In this document: positions 14,788 through 23,298 of the stretch, piece by piece
How positions within the stretch are numbered: the first letter of the stretch is position 1
Layout of the letters: every line of letters begins with the position of its first letter
Assembly (NCBI GenBank): GCA_021781415.1
Contig: JAJXWW010000126.1
Span: 1 to 55,013 of the forward strand
Direction of reading: 5' to 3'
Length of the DNA stretch: 55,013 nucleotides
Origin: Planctomycetota bacterium
GTDB lineage: Bacteria; Planctomycetota; Planctomycetia; Gemmatales; Gemmataceae
The notes under the pieces: generated by a model
Database searches by the model: none
The model's input: the letters and a program-made list of their open reading frames with translations, nothing else
Told to the model about the DNA's origin: nothing
Position numbers and translations under genes: made by a program

Positions 14788-15756
14788 ATGATGAAACCTT
14801 TCGATCTGAACGGTTTGAAAACGTACGATTTGGAATCGCGCCCGTCGAAGGTGTTCCAGGAAGACCTCGGCCAGCCGGTGTCTTCCGAGGCCACCGTCGC
14901 CGAATGGCTCGACTCCTTGCCGCGCCAGCTGGCCGGCAATGCTCTCCGGCGCGTGCGCGATCACCTGTGCCGCGCCCATGCCGATGGGCGAACCGTGGTC
15001 GCCGCGCTGGGGGGGCACGTCATTAAAACCGGATGCGCTCCGTATCTTATCGACTGGATTCATCGCGGCGTGGTGACGGCCGTGGCTATGAACGGCTCGG
15101 CGGCGATTCACGATTTCGAGCTGGCTTGGGCCGGCAAGACCAGCGAGGACGTGTCGGCGAGTTTACACGCCGGCAAGTTCGGCATGGCGCGGGAGACCGC
15201 CGACGCCTTCGCCGTGGCCGCTCGCGCCGGTGCCGAGAACGAAATCGGACTCGGTGCCGCGTTGGGCCGTCATCTCGAACGTCTCGCTTGTCCCTATGCC
15301 GAGAGTAGCCTCGTCTTGGCCGCCCACCGGGCCGGTATCCCCTGTACCATTCACGTCGCCCTGGGAACCGACATCGTTCACATGCACCCGCACGTCTCCG
15401 GCGCGGCCCTGGGCGCGGCGTCGTTGCTCGATTTTCGCTTGATGTGCAGCGTGGTCGCCGGGATGCAACACGGCATCTGGATGAACTTGGGTAGTGCCGT
15501 GGTGATGCCGGAAGTGTTGCTCAAAGCCGTCAGCGTGGTTCGCAATTTCGGCCACAACCTCGACGGAATGGTGACCGTCAACGTGGATAAGGAATCGCGC
15601 TATCGCAGCACGGTCAACGTCCTGAATCGGCCCGGCGATGAGGGGATCGAGCTAACCGGCCACCACGAGATTTTATTGCCGCTGTTGCACGCGGCGACGG
15701 CATGCAAACTGGCCGGCCATCGTTCGACCTCTCTCGCACTGGAGCATGCGGCCTAA
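14788..15756 (+). CDS. Deoxyhypusine-synthase-like protein in LPS cluster
   Basis: I assign this 322-residue protein tentatively to the deoxyhypusine synthase fold family. The pattern supporting this is a Rossmann-like series with 'GGHVIKTGCAPYLIDWIHRG', 'VTAVAMNGSAAIHDFELAW', 'FGMARETADAF' and the late 'MNLGSAVVMPEVLLKA'. True deoxyhypusine synthase transfers an aminobutyl group from spermidine to a lysine of eIF5A via an active-site lysine in 'DEAVSWGK'. Here the corresponding area appears to read 'DEGIELTGHHE', so that lysine seems absent, and bacteria lack eIF5A. The gene sits between lpxK and hldE with short gaps, so a role in LPS core sugar or envelope biosynthesis is plausible but unproven. 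ATG 14788 (AGAGAAG upstream) is preferred to GTG 14767. Confidence 0.6.
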   Translation: MMKPFDLNGLKTYDLESRPSKVFQEDLGQPVSSEATVAEWLDSLPRQLAGNALRRVRDHLCRAHADGRTVVAALGGHVIKTGCAPYLIDWIHRGVVTAVAMNGSAAIHDFELAWAGKTSEDVSASLHAGKFGMARETADAFAVAARAGAENEIGLGAALGRHLERLACPYAESSLVLAAHRAGIPCTIHVALGTDIVHMHPHVSGAALGAASLLDFRLMCSVVAGMQHGIWMNLGSAVVMPEVLLKAVSVVRNFGHNLDGMVTVNVDKESRYRSTVNVLNRPGDEGIELTGHHEILLPLLHAATACKLAGHRSTSLALEHAA

Positions 15757-15846
15757 ACCGCGAGTTGTTTGGTCGAGACGGACGGCGGAGCGCGGGATCG
15801 CACGCTGTCCGTTGACCGTCGCGGCGAATCGAATGGAGACCCCTCG

Positions 15847-17325
15847 ATGTCGGACGACCTGGTAGATCTGGTGCGAACGCTCGGTCAGCCGCGCGTGCTG
15901 GTGGTCGGCGATCTGATGCTGGACCGCTACGTTTGGGGCGATGCCGAGCGCATCAGTCAGGAAGCGCCCGTGATTTTGTTGCACGCCGACAAGCGCGAGG
16001 AGCGTCTGGGCGGAGCCAGCAGCGTGGCGACATTGCTGCGCGCGCTCGATGCGCGCGTGGCTCTGGCCGGAGTGGTGGGCGACGATGCCGACGGCGAGCG
16101 CATTCGACGAACGCTGACGGAATTGGGCATCGACGATGAGGCGGTTTCCACCGATGACACACGACCCACCACGGTCAAGGAGCGCTACATCGGTCGGGCA
16201 CAGCACCGACACCCCCAGCAGATGATCCGCGTCGATTACGAGGTGCGAACGCCGTTGGCCAAGGCGTGCGAACGGCGTGCAATCGAGGCGATCGCGCGGC
16301 AAGTGGAACGCGCCGACATTGTGCTTATCAGCGATTACGACAAGGGAGTCTGCACGCCGAACGTCCTGGCCTCCACCATCGCGACGGCGCGAGCGCGCGG
16401 GATTCGCATCGTAGCCGACCCTATTCGCGGTCGCGATTATCGCAAATATCACGGCTGCTCGGCCATCACGCCGAACCGTTTGGAGGCGGGATTGGCGACG
16501 GGGCGGGTTTTGCACGACGTGGAAGCGGCGATGCAGAGCGCGGCGCAGTTGCGCGAAAGCCTCGACTTGGAGGCGGCCATCGTCACGCTCGACAAGGAGG
16601 GCATGGCATTAGCCCATGTCGACGGTCGGGCCGAACTGTTTCCGACGCGGCCGCGCCAGGTGTACGACATCACGGGAGCGGGTGACATGGTGCTGGCCGT
16701 GCTGGGCATGGCTCTGGCCGCCGGCGCGGACTACGCTCCCGCCATTCGTTTGGCCAACATTGCCGGAGGACTGGAAGTCGAGAAGATTGGCGTGGCCATC
16801 GTGACGCGCGATGAGATCGTGCGCGATCTGCTGCACGGCGCGCCGGAGGCGGGTTTGGAGAAACTTCACTCGCTCCAATCGCTGATGTTGGAGTTGCAAA
16901 AACGTCGATCTCTCGGCCAACGCGTGGCATTCACCAACGGTTGCTTCGACATTATGCATGCCGGTCACGTGCAGTATTTGCGCGAAGCGCGGGATCAGGC
17001 CGACCTTCTAGTGGTCGGACTTAACGGCGATGGCAGTGTGCGAGCGCTCAAGGGGCCGACTCGACCCATCAACACCGCCGAGGCCCGCGCGTTCGTACTG
17101 GCCGGGCTGCAAGCCGTCGATTACCTCGTGGTGTTCGACGAGCCGACGCCGCGTTCCTTGATCGAGGCGATTCGGCCCGATGTCTTGGTGAAGGGTGCCG
17201 ACTATCGACGCGAAGAGGTTGTAGGCGCGGATTTTGTCGAGTCGTATGGCGGGCGCGTGCATTTGGCCCCCCTGCGCGAGGGCCATTCGACGACGCGCCT
17301 CGTGCAACGGCTTTCGGCGGCATAG
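15847..17325 (+). CDS. hldE: Bifunctional heptose 7-phosphate kinase / heptose 1-phosphate adenylyltransferase
   Basis: HldE makes ADP-heptose for the LPS inner core by phosphorylating D-glycero-beta-D-manno-heptose 7-phosphate at C1, then adenylylating the 1-phosphate. Residues 1-320 are a PfkB/ribokinase domain with 'VLVVGDLMLDRYVWGDAERI', 'GGASSVA' and the catalytic-base motif 'TGAGDMV' (D280). Residues 350-492 are a nucleotidyltransferase with 'VAFTNGCFDIMHAGHVQYL' (H371 and H374) and 'RPINTAEARA', ending 'EGHSTTRLVQRL'. The phosphatase GmhB and isomerase GmhA for the pathway are not in the window. ATG 15847 has GGAGA upstream. The downstream heptosyltransferase begins 52 bases later. Confidence 0.95.
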   Translation: MSDDLVDLVRTLGQPRVLVVGDLMLDRYVWGDAERISQEAPVILLHADKREERLGGASSVATLLRALDARVALAGVVGDDADGERIRRTLTELGIDDEAVSTDDTRPTTVKERYIGRAQHRHPQQMIRVDYEVRTPLAKACERRAIEAIARQVERADIVLISDYDKGVCTPNVLASTIATARARGIRIVADPIRGRDYRKYHGCSAITPNRLEAGLATGRVLHDVEAAMQSAAQLRESLDLEAAIVTLDKEGMALAHVDGRAELFPTRPRQVYDITGAGDMVLAVLGMALAAGADYAPAIRLANIAGGLEVEKIGVAIVTRDEIVRDLLHGAPEAGLEKLHSLQSLMLELQKRRSLGQRVAFTNGCFDIMHAGHVQYLREARDQADLLVVGLNGDGSVRALKGPTRPINTAEARAFVLAGLQAVDYLVVFDEPTPRSLIEAIRPDVLVKGADYRREEVVGADFVESYGGRVHLAPLREGHSTTRLVQRLSAA

Positions 17326-17377
17326 ATACCTTCGAGGGCCGGTCGGTGGCGGGGCTGAGTCTACGGGAATGGTTGTG

Positions 17378-18427
17378 ATGAATGTCGCGGTGTTTCTACC
17401 GAACTGGATCGGCGACGCGGTGATGGCGACTCCGGCCCTGCGCGCGCTGCGCGACCACTTCGACGCGGCGCGCGTCATTGGCGTGATGAAACCCTATGTC
17501 GCCGAGGTGTTCGCGGGCGGCGACTGGTTCGATGAGATTCTTTTCGCCAACGGCGGGCCTTGGTCGCAAGGGGTGTTGGCCGTGGCCCGGCAATTGCGGC
17601 GGCGCGGAGTCGATTCGGTGGTTCTGTTGTCCAATACGTTGCGTTCGGCTCTGACGGCGCGTTTGGGTGGATGTCGCCGACGCATCGGCTACGCGCGCCA
17701 CGGCCGGTCGATGCTGCTCACCGACGCGCTGCCGCCGCTGCGCGACGAGCGCGGCCGGTTGCAGCCGAATCCGGTCATCGATGCCTACAATCGGCTGGCT
17801 GAGTGCGCCGGCTGTCGTCGTCCGGGGCACGTCATGGAGTTGTTCACCACCTCCTCCGACGAGCGCGCTGCCGACCTGGTTTGGGCGCGGGGGCGATTCG
17901 AGAACTATAGCGAAGTGATATGTCTGAATTCCGGCGCGGCGTTCGGTGCGGCGAAGCATTGGCCTTCCTCCTATTTTTCGGCGTTGGCGCGCCGTTTGGC
18001 CAAGGAGCGCGGCAGCGCCGTCCTCGTCTTGTGCGGCCCGAAAGAGCGCGAGTTGGCCACGGAGATCGCCGCCGAAGCCGACGATCCGCGCGTTCATTCC
18101 CTTGCCGACCTGACGGCTCCTCGCTTCGCCGAAGGGCCGTCTCTGTCGCTGGGACTGACCAAGGCGTGCGTGCGCCGCGCCGATCTGTTGGTGACGACTG
18201 ACAGCGGCCCGCGCCATTTTGCCGCCGCCTTCGATCGCCCCGTCGTCACCCTGTTCGGTCCAACGCACATCGAATGGACGGAGACGTATCATCCGCGCGC
18301 CGTCCATCTGCAAAAGCGGGTCGAGTGCGGGCCGTGCCAACGGCGGGTTTGCCCCCTCGATCATCGCTGCATGACGCTCCTGACTCCCGACGAAGTGTTT
18401 GCCACCACCGAGGGATTGTTGCATTAA
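17378..18427 (+). CDS. waaF: Lipopolysaccharide heptosyltransferase II family (GT9)
   Basis: This 349-residue GT9 enzyme is expected to transfer heptose from ADP-heptose onto the growing LPS inner core at the cytoplasmic face of the inner membrane. The N-terminus 'NVAVFLPNWIGDAVMATPAL' is the family acceptor-side motif with the conserved Asp. The C-terminal domain carries 'TDSGPRHFAAAFDRPVVTLF' and 'GPTHIEWTETYHP', the nucleotide-sugar-binding signature of ADP-heptose:LPS heptosyltransferases. The C-terminal cysteines in 'ECGPCQRRVCPLDHRCM' are typical of the type II subfamily. ATG 17378 (MNVAVFLPN) was taken; ATG 17369 is possible. It follows hldE, the enzyme making its donor. Confidence 0.92.
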   Translation: MNVAVFLPNWIGDAVMATPALRALRDHFDAARVIGVMKPYVAEVFAGGDWFDEILFANGGPWSQGVLAVARQLRRRGVDSVVLLSNTLRSALTARLGGCRRRIGYARHGRSMLLTDALPPLRDERGRLQPNPVIDAYNRLAECAGCRRPGHVMELFTTSSDERAADLVWARGRFENYSEVICLNSGAAFGAAKHWPSSYFSALARRLAKERGSAVLVLCGPKERELATEIAAEADDPRVHSLADLTAPRFAEGPSLSLGLTKACVRRADLLVTTDSGPRHFAAAFDRPVVTLFGPTHIEWTETYHPRAVHLQKRVECGPCQRRVCPLDHRCMTLLTPDEVFATTEGLLH

Positions 18428-18483
18428 CCCGGCGCGCGGCCGGTCGTGGAATGCCGCGCACGTTGCGTAAAGGATCGGGCCAT

Positions 18484-21075
18484 ATGAACCCATTCGCGAC
18501 CGCCTTGGCCTTGCTGGCGGCCACTTGCCTCGTCGGGGGATTGCTGGCGATCCGCCGCCGCGGGCGTCGACGCAACATGGGGTTTGTCGTCATCGCACCG
18601 CGCTATCGCTCGATCTTTCGCCAACGGGGAGCGCTTGAGGCAAATGACTTTCTGAACTTGGCGGGAGACGCGCCGCATATCGTCAGCGGCCACCCGGATC
18701 GTCACGTGGCGCGCATTGCGTTTGAAGCGGACGGCGAAACGTGGCACGCCTACTTGAAGTGCGAACATCGCGTCACGCGCCGCTATCGCCTGGCCAATCT
18801 GCTGGCCGGATTCGGATTCTCGTCGCGCTCGCTCCGAGAGGCATCGGTTCTGCAAGCCTTGCGCCGCGAGGGGCAGCCGGGGCCGGAATGGATGGCGGCG
18901 GGTGACGATGGGCGCGGGCGCGCTTTCTTACTGCTGCGCGAAGTGCCGGGCGTCGAGTTGCGCTCTTATTTGAAAGGAGAGACCGATCGGCGACGGCGGC
19001 GGCGCATCGCCCGGAAACTGGGGCGGACGCTAGCGCGCCTGCACTCGGCGGGGTATGCCCATCCCGATCTCTACGCGAATCACGTTTTCGTCGATGCTGC
19101 CGACGAGAGCATTCATATTCTCGATTGGCAGCGCGCCGAATTGAGCCATGCGCTGGCTTGGCGCGCGTGTCGGCGCGATTTGGCGGCGCTGCATGCCACG
19201 GTGGACGATACGTTGGCTGGAGACGAAGAACGCTTGCTTTGTCTGCGCGCCTACTGGCGAAGTCGATCTCCATTCGGTATTTCCTGGCAATCGGCTGTGC
19301 GAGATGTGGAGTTAAAAGGAAAGCGTCTCTTGGGGCGGCGGCACATCTGTGAAAAACGACAACCACCCGCTCGACCCCAAGCGTGGATTTGTCTGGATGG
19401 CGAAGCATTGTGCGTGACGCCAACGCTGTACGATCGACTGGGAGAACGCATTCCCGACTACCTCCCGCCTCCGGGGGACGACGCCACGATACGACGGCGC
19501 TGGCCTAGATTGCCGAACGCGGGCCAGGCTTTGCTCGTGCAACGCAATCAACCTCGGACGGCGGGGCGAGTGGCATTTCGTTCCCGGCCGTCCAGCGCGT
19601 CGCCGGAGCAACGGCAGGCGGCTCTCTTGCTTCGCTTACAACGGCACAACATTCTCGCACCGCAGGTCTTGGCTCTGGGACAACGGCGTCAACGAGACGG
19701 GCAGATTCAGTCGTTTCTTCTCGCCGAACCGCTGGCGGATGCCTGCGCCCTGGAGGCGTGGCTGGCTCTGCGAGCAAGGCGTCGATGCTCCGCGACGGAT
19801 TCGGCGCGGCGGCGAGACGTGTTGCGACAGACGGGTTCCTTGCTGCGGCGCTTGCACGATGCCAGTTGCTATCTCGCGCTGGACGATGCCGGCTGTGGAT
19901 TGGCCGTGCGGCGGACAGACGGCGCGCCGTCGGTCGTCGTCGATCGCATCGAAAGCGTGATCCCCTCGCGCCGGCGTCGGCCGCGCCAAGCCGACCGGGA
20001 TGTCCGCCGCATGGCGCGGATCTTGCTCGCAGCCGGTTGCAGTCGCACCGATGTGTGTCGATTCCACGCCGGCTATCGTTCGTCTCCATTCGCGCCAAAT
20101 CGCCGCTCGAACGGTGAACCCTCGGCTCGGCCCGCGCGCGGCGAGTTGCTGGAAACTGCCGCGAGCAACAATAGAGATTCGTTTTGGAGGCGATTATTTC
20201 TCGGCGTTCGACGTTGGTGCCAGCGCGCGGATTGGCCGCGCTTCGCCGGCGCGGACTGGACCGAGCGCATCATGGATCAACCCGTGACCGATCGTTTCAA
20301 CGCCAAGCAGGGACGTTCGACGGGCCGATGGATTCTCGAACCGGCGAAGGAATCGAAGCCTCGGGCGCGGCGTCTGTCGGTTTTCTTGAAGAGACACCAC
20401 GACCTACCTCGTTGGCGCGGATGGTTGGCGACCGTCTGGCCTTGGCGCGCCTGGTCGCCAGCTTGGCAGGAATGGCGTCATCTGCTGTGGGCGAGAAAGC
20501 AAGGGTTGAGCGTCCCAAGAGCCGTCGCCGCCGCCGAGTTCCTCGGTCCTTGGGGGAAACTGCGCAGCGTTCTGGCCGTCGAAGAATTGACCGGCATGAT
20601 GTCGTTGCAAGAGGCCATTCCCCTTGCCGCCGTTCGACAAGAGCCGACGGCGTTTCGACTTTGGAAACGCAGCCTCGCCGCCGAAATTGCTCGCTCGACG
20701 CGCATGTTGCACGACCGTCGCTGCTTCCACAAAGATCTGTATCTCTGTCACTTCTTTATCGCCCGAGAAGATACGCGGCGGATTCCCTCGCAAGGCTGGC
20801 GCGGCCGCGTCTCCGTGATCGACCTGCACCGCCTCGGCCATCATGCGCTGCTGGGAAACCTATGGAAGACAAAAGACATCGCTCAATTGCTTTATTCCTC
20901 GTACATTCTCGGCGTCGATGGACGGGACCGGTTGGAGTTTTGGCGCGCCTACCGAGGCGATGGACCGCACCGGCCGCGCTGGGTATGGCTGCGCCGTTTC
21001 ATTCTCTATCGGTGGGGACGCTATCGGCGTCACAACGCGCGAAATCGGCAAGCGAGACCGGACGGGCAGACGTGA
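18484..21075 (+). CDS. Triple-domain WaaP/Kdo-kinase-like LPS kinase
   Basis: At 863 residues this is about three times a usual Kdo/WaaP lipopolysaccharide kinase. An N-terminal hydrophobic segment (about 5-24) suggests membrane anchoring. Segment 1 (about 40-290) has the catalytic H193-P-D195-L-Y197 and the metal-binding D214 in 'ILDWQ'. Segment 3 (about 610-850) has H749-K-D751-L-Y753 and D780 in 'VIDLHR'. The middle segment (about 330-580) keeps the same layout but reads 'LALDDAGCGLAV' and 'VVVDRIESV' where the HxDLY and DxxR motifs should be, so it looks like a pseudokinase. WaaP-type enzymes phosphorylate core heptose and KdkA phosphorylates Kdo. The gene lies right after hldE and waaF, which supports an LPS-core substrate. 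AAGGATCGGG precedes ATG 18484. Confidence 0.8.
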   Translation: MNPFATALALLAATCLVGGLLAIRRRGRRRNMGFVVIAPRYRSIFRQRGALEANDFLNLAGDAPHIVSGHPDRHVARIAFEADGETWHAYLKCEHRVTRRYRLANLLAGFGFSSRSLREASVLQALRREGQPGPEWMAAGDDGRGRAFLLLREVPGVELRSYLKGETDRRRRRRIARKLGRTLARLHSAGYAHPDLYANHVFVDAADESIHILDWQRAELSHALAWRACRRDLAALHATVDDTLAGDEERLLCLRAYWRSRSPFGISWQSAVRDVELKGKRLLGRRHICEKRQPPARPQAWICLDGEALCVTPTLYDRLGERIPDYLPPPGDDATIRRRWPRLPNAGQALLVQRNQPRTAGRVAFRSRPSSASPEQRQAALLLRLQRHNILAPQVLALGQRRQRDGQIQSFLLAEPLADACALEAWLALRARRRCSATDSARRRDVLRQTGSLLRRLHDASCYLALDDAGCGLAVRRTDGAPSVVVDRIESVIPSRRRRPRQADRDVRRMARILLAAGCSRTDVCRFHAGYRSSPFAPNRRSNGEPSARPARGELLETAASNNRDSFWRRLFLGVRRWCQRADWPRFAGADWTERIMDQPVTDRFNAKQGRSTGRWILEPAKESKPRARRLSVFLKRHHDLPRWRGWLATVWPWRAWSPAWQEWRHLLWARKQGLSVPRAVAAAEFLGPWGKLRSVLAVEELTGMMSLQEAIPLAAVRQEPTAFRLWKRSLAAEIARSTRMLHDRRCFHKDLYLCHFFIAREDTRRIPSQGWRGRVSVIDLHRLGHHALLGNLWKTKDIAQLLYSSYILGVDGRDRLEFWRAYRGDGPHRPRWVWLRRFILYRWGRYRRHNARNRQARPDGQT

Positions 21076-21196
21076 ACGCACCGAGCGCGAAAAAAAATGA
21101 TCTTGACCTTTCCTTCGTTGCAGGCGATAGACAACGAGCCGTTTTCTCCACTCGCGGTTCGGAGGGACGGGTGAACGGACGGGGAGATACGGCGAG

Positions 21197-22363
21197 ATGA
21201 ATGTCGCATTCTGCTATGAAAGCGTGCTGCCGAGTCGAGGAGGGTGTGAAACCTACATCGCGGGGCTGGCGCGTCGCTTGACTTTGGACGGCCACGAGGT
21301 TCACCTGTACGCTCGCCGATGGGATGAATCTTCGCTGCCGGAGACTCTGAGGATTCATCGCGTGGACGTTCCGCGAGTTCCGCGTTTTCTTCGTCCCTGG
21401 GTCTTCGCCGCCGCCTGTCGGCGGGCGCTGGCTGCCGCGAACCATGAAGTGGCGGTGGGTTTCGACAAACTCCCCGGAGTGGACGTGATCTATCCGCAAG
21501 GAGGTTTGTATGCCGCCACGGTCGAGCATAATTTGCTGAAATATCGCAATCCCTGGACGCGCCGCCTGGCCAGCTGGCTGAAGTTATTCGATCCATCGCA
21601 CCGTTCCTTTTTGATGTTGGATCGCCATCAATACCGACGCCAACCGTTGCTCGTCGTGGCCATCAGCGACATGGTCCGTCGCCACTTCGAAGAGTATTAC
21701 CATCTCGATCCGGCCAATTTACGCACGGTTCGCATTGCCATCGACCTCGACCGCTTCGACGAATGCGACCGTCCGCGCCGCCGACTGGAATGGCGGCAGC
21801 ATTGGGGACTGGCTCCCGAACACACCGTTGCGCTGTTTGCCGGGATGAACTACCGCCTCAAGGGCTTGGAGCCGCTGCTCCGCGCCGTGGCCTTGCTGCC
21901 CGCCGAGTCGCCGTTTCGACTTCTCGTGGCCGGCAGCCCCGACACCGCTCCGTTCGAGCGGATGGCGCAGCGGTTGGGCATCGCCAACCGCGTTCGCTTC
22001 GCCGGCTATTGCGCCGACATGCGCAATTGCTATTTCGCCGCCGACTTCTTCGTGCATCCGACGTTTTACGATCCGTGTTCGCTGGTCGTGTTGGAGGCAT
22101 TGATGTGCGGATTGCCCGTCGTCACCACGCGCTACAACGGCGCGTCCGAGGTGATGCGTCCACCGCGCGAAGGCTATGTGATCGACGATCCGCACGACCG
22201 CGAACAGTTGGCCGGAGCAATTCGGAATTTGCTCGATCCAGCCCGCCGATCCGCCTGCGCGCAGGCCGCTCGGCGGACGGCGGCCCAATGGACGTTCGAG
22301 CATCACTATCGAGAAATGTTGGCCGTATTCGCCGAAGCCGCGGCACGCAAGCACGCCGCCTGA
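21197..22363 (+). CDS. GT4 family glycosyltransferase (WaaG-like)
   Basis: The 388-residue protein shows the two Rossmann domains of GT-B enzymes. The N-terminus is 'MNVAFCYESVLPSRGGCETY', with the Gly-rich acceptor loop, and the nucleotide-sugar domain has 'VALFAGMNYRLKGLEPLLRA' and 'DPCSLVVLEALMCGLPVVTT'. In that EX7E region the first acid is Asp and the second Glu is kept, as in several LPS-core transferases. It probably adds a hexose to the LPS core at the cytoplasmic side of the inner membrane. The gene is the sixth in the LPS run and ends 11 bases before the hydroxylase-like gene, so the two are likely co-translated. Donor and acceptor sugars cannot be read from the sequence. Confidence 0.88.
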   Translation: MNVAFCYESVLPSRGGCETYIAGLARRLTLDGHEVHLYARRWDESSLPETLRIHRVDVPRVPRFLRPWVFAAACRRALAAANHEVAVGFDKLPGVDVIYPQGGLYAATVEHNLLKYRNPWTRRLASWLKLFDPSHRSFLMLDRHQYRRQPLLVVAISDMVRRHFEEYYHLDPANLRTVRIAIDLDRFDECDRPRRRLEWRQHWGLAPEHTVALFAGMNYRLKGLEPLLRAVALLPAESPFRLLVAGSPDTAPFERMAQRLGIANRVRFAGYCADMRNCYFAADFFVHPTFYDPCSLVVLEALMCGLPVVTTRYNGASEVMRPPREGYVIDDPHDREQLAGAIRNLLDPARRSACAQAARRTAAQWTFEHHYREMLAVFAEAAARKHAA

Positions 22364-22374
22364 GGATCACCGTC

Positions 22375-23226
22375 ATGGAATGGATCGCCGAGTTTGGGGA
22401 TTTTTGGCTGAACACTCTGGCATGGATCGCCGGCCTGGCGTTGGCGTTCGGCCTTCTGGCGCGGCTGATGCCGTGCAATCCCGGCATGCACTGGTGGAAG
22501 AATCCGCGCGGGGCGGCCACCGACTTCCTTTACTGGTTCATCGTGCCGTTGTTCCTGCGCGTTCTGCGCACGTTGCTTATCTGGGGCGGCGTCAAATGGC
22601 TGTTCGCCGGCGCGGAGCCGAATGTCTTGCCCGTTCGACAGTGGCCGCTCTGGTTGCAATGCGTCCTGATCCTTGTGATCCAAGACGTATTTCTCTACGC
22701 TGCCCATCGCATTTTTCACACGCGCTGGGCTTGGAAATTCCACGCCGTTCACCACTCGCCGACGATACTCGATTGGATGTCCACGGCGCGCTTCCATCCG
22801 ATCAACAATCTCTTCTCGTTCGTCTTCGCCGATGTAGGGGTGCTGCTGCTTGGATTCTCGCCGGAGGCGCTGATTCTGCTGGCTCCATTTAACCTCGTCT
22901 ATTCGGCGATGACGCACGCCAACCTCAACTGGACCTTCGGCCCGCTGCGTTACTTCTTTGCCAGCCCCGTATTTCACCGCTGGCACCACACGACGAAAAA
23001 CGAAGGGATCAACAAAAACTTCGCCTCGACCTTTCCGCTGCTCGATTGGATGTTCGGCACGTTTTATATGCCGCGCGGCGTGCTGCCAGAGCAGTTCGGC
23101 AACGGAGAGAACGACTTCCCAGAAGATTTTTGGGGACAATTCGTCTATCCCTTTCAACCCGACAAACGCCCAGCGGAAAGTACCCCGCCACCCGTCGAAA
23201 CTCGTCGAGAAAACGAGGCGGCGTAA
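22375..23226 (+). CDS. Sterol desaturase / fatty acid hydroxylase family membrane protein
   Basis: This 283-residue integral membrane protein has the di-iron histidine boxes of the fatty acid hydroxylase superfamily: 'HRIFH', 'HAVHH' and the later 'HRWHH', preceded by 'THANLNW'. Four or five hydrophobic segments are visible (about residues 12-30, 50-75, 95-112, 150-185). Members insert or remove hydrogen or oxygen on sterols, fatty acids or carotenoids, using O2 and an electron donor. Its place 11 bases after an LPS glycosyltransferase suggests lipid A acyl-chain or other envelope lipid modification, though this is inferred. The start ATG 22375 was chosen because it directly follows the upstream stop and matches the family N-terminus; a much longer in-frame extension into the previous gene is not credible. 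Confidence 0.88.
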   Translation: MEWIAEFGDFWLNTLAWIAGLALAFGLLARLMPCNPGMHWWKNPRGAATDFLYWFIVPLFLRVLRTLLIWGGVKWLFAGAEPNVLPVRQWPLWLQCVLILVIQDVFLYAAHRIFHTRWAWKFHAVHHSPTILDWMSTARFHPINNLFSFVFADVGVLLLGFSPEALILLAPFNLVYSAMTHANLNWTFGPLRYFFASPVFHRWHHTTKNEGINKNFASTFPLLDWMFGTFYMPRGVLPEQFGNGENDFPEDFWGQFVYPFQPDKRPAESTPPPVETRRENEAA

Positions 23227-23298
23227 GGTTCTCCCCTGCCTCGCATTCGGGCGGGCAAGACGGACGAAACGACGAACCCATTGGAAGGAATGAACCTC

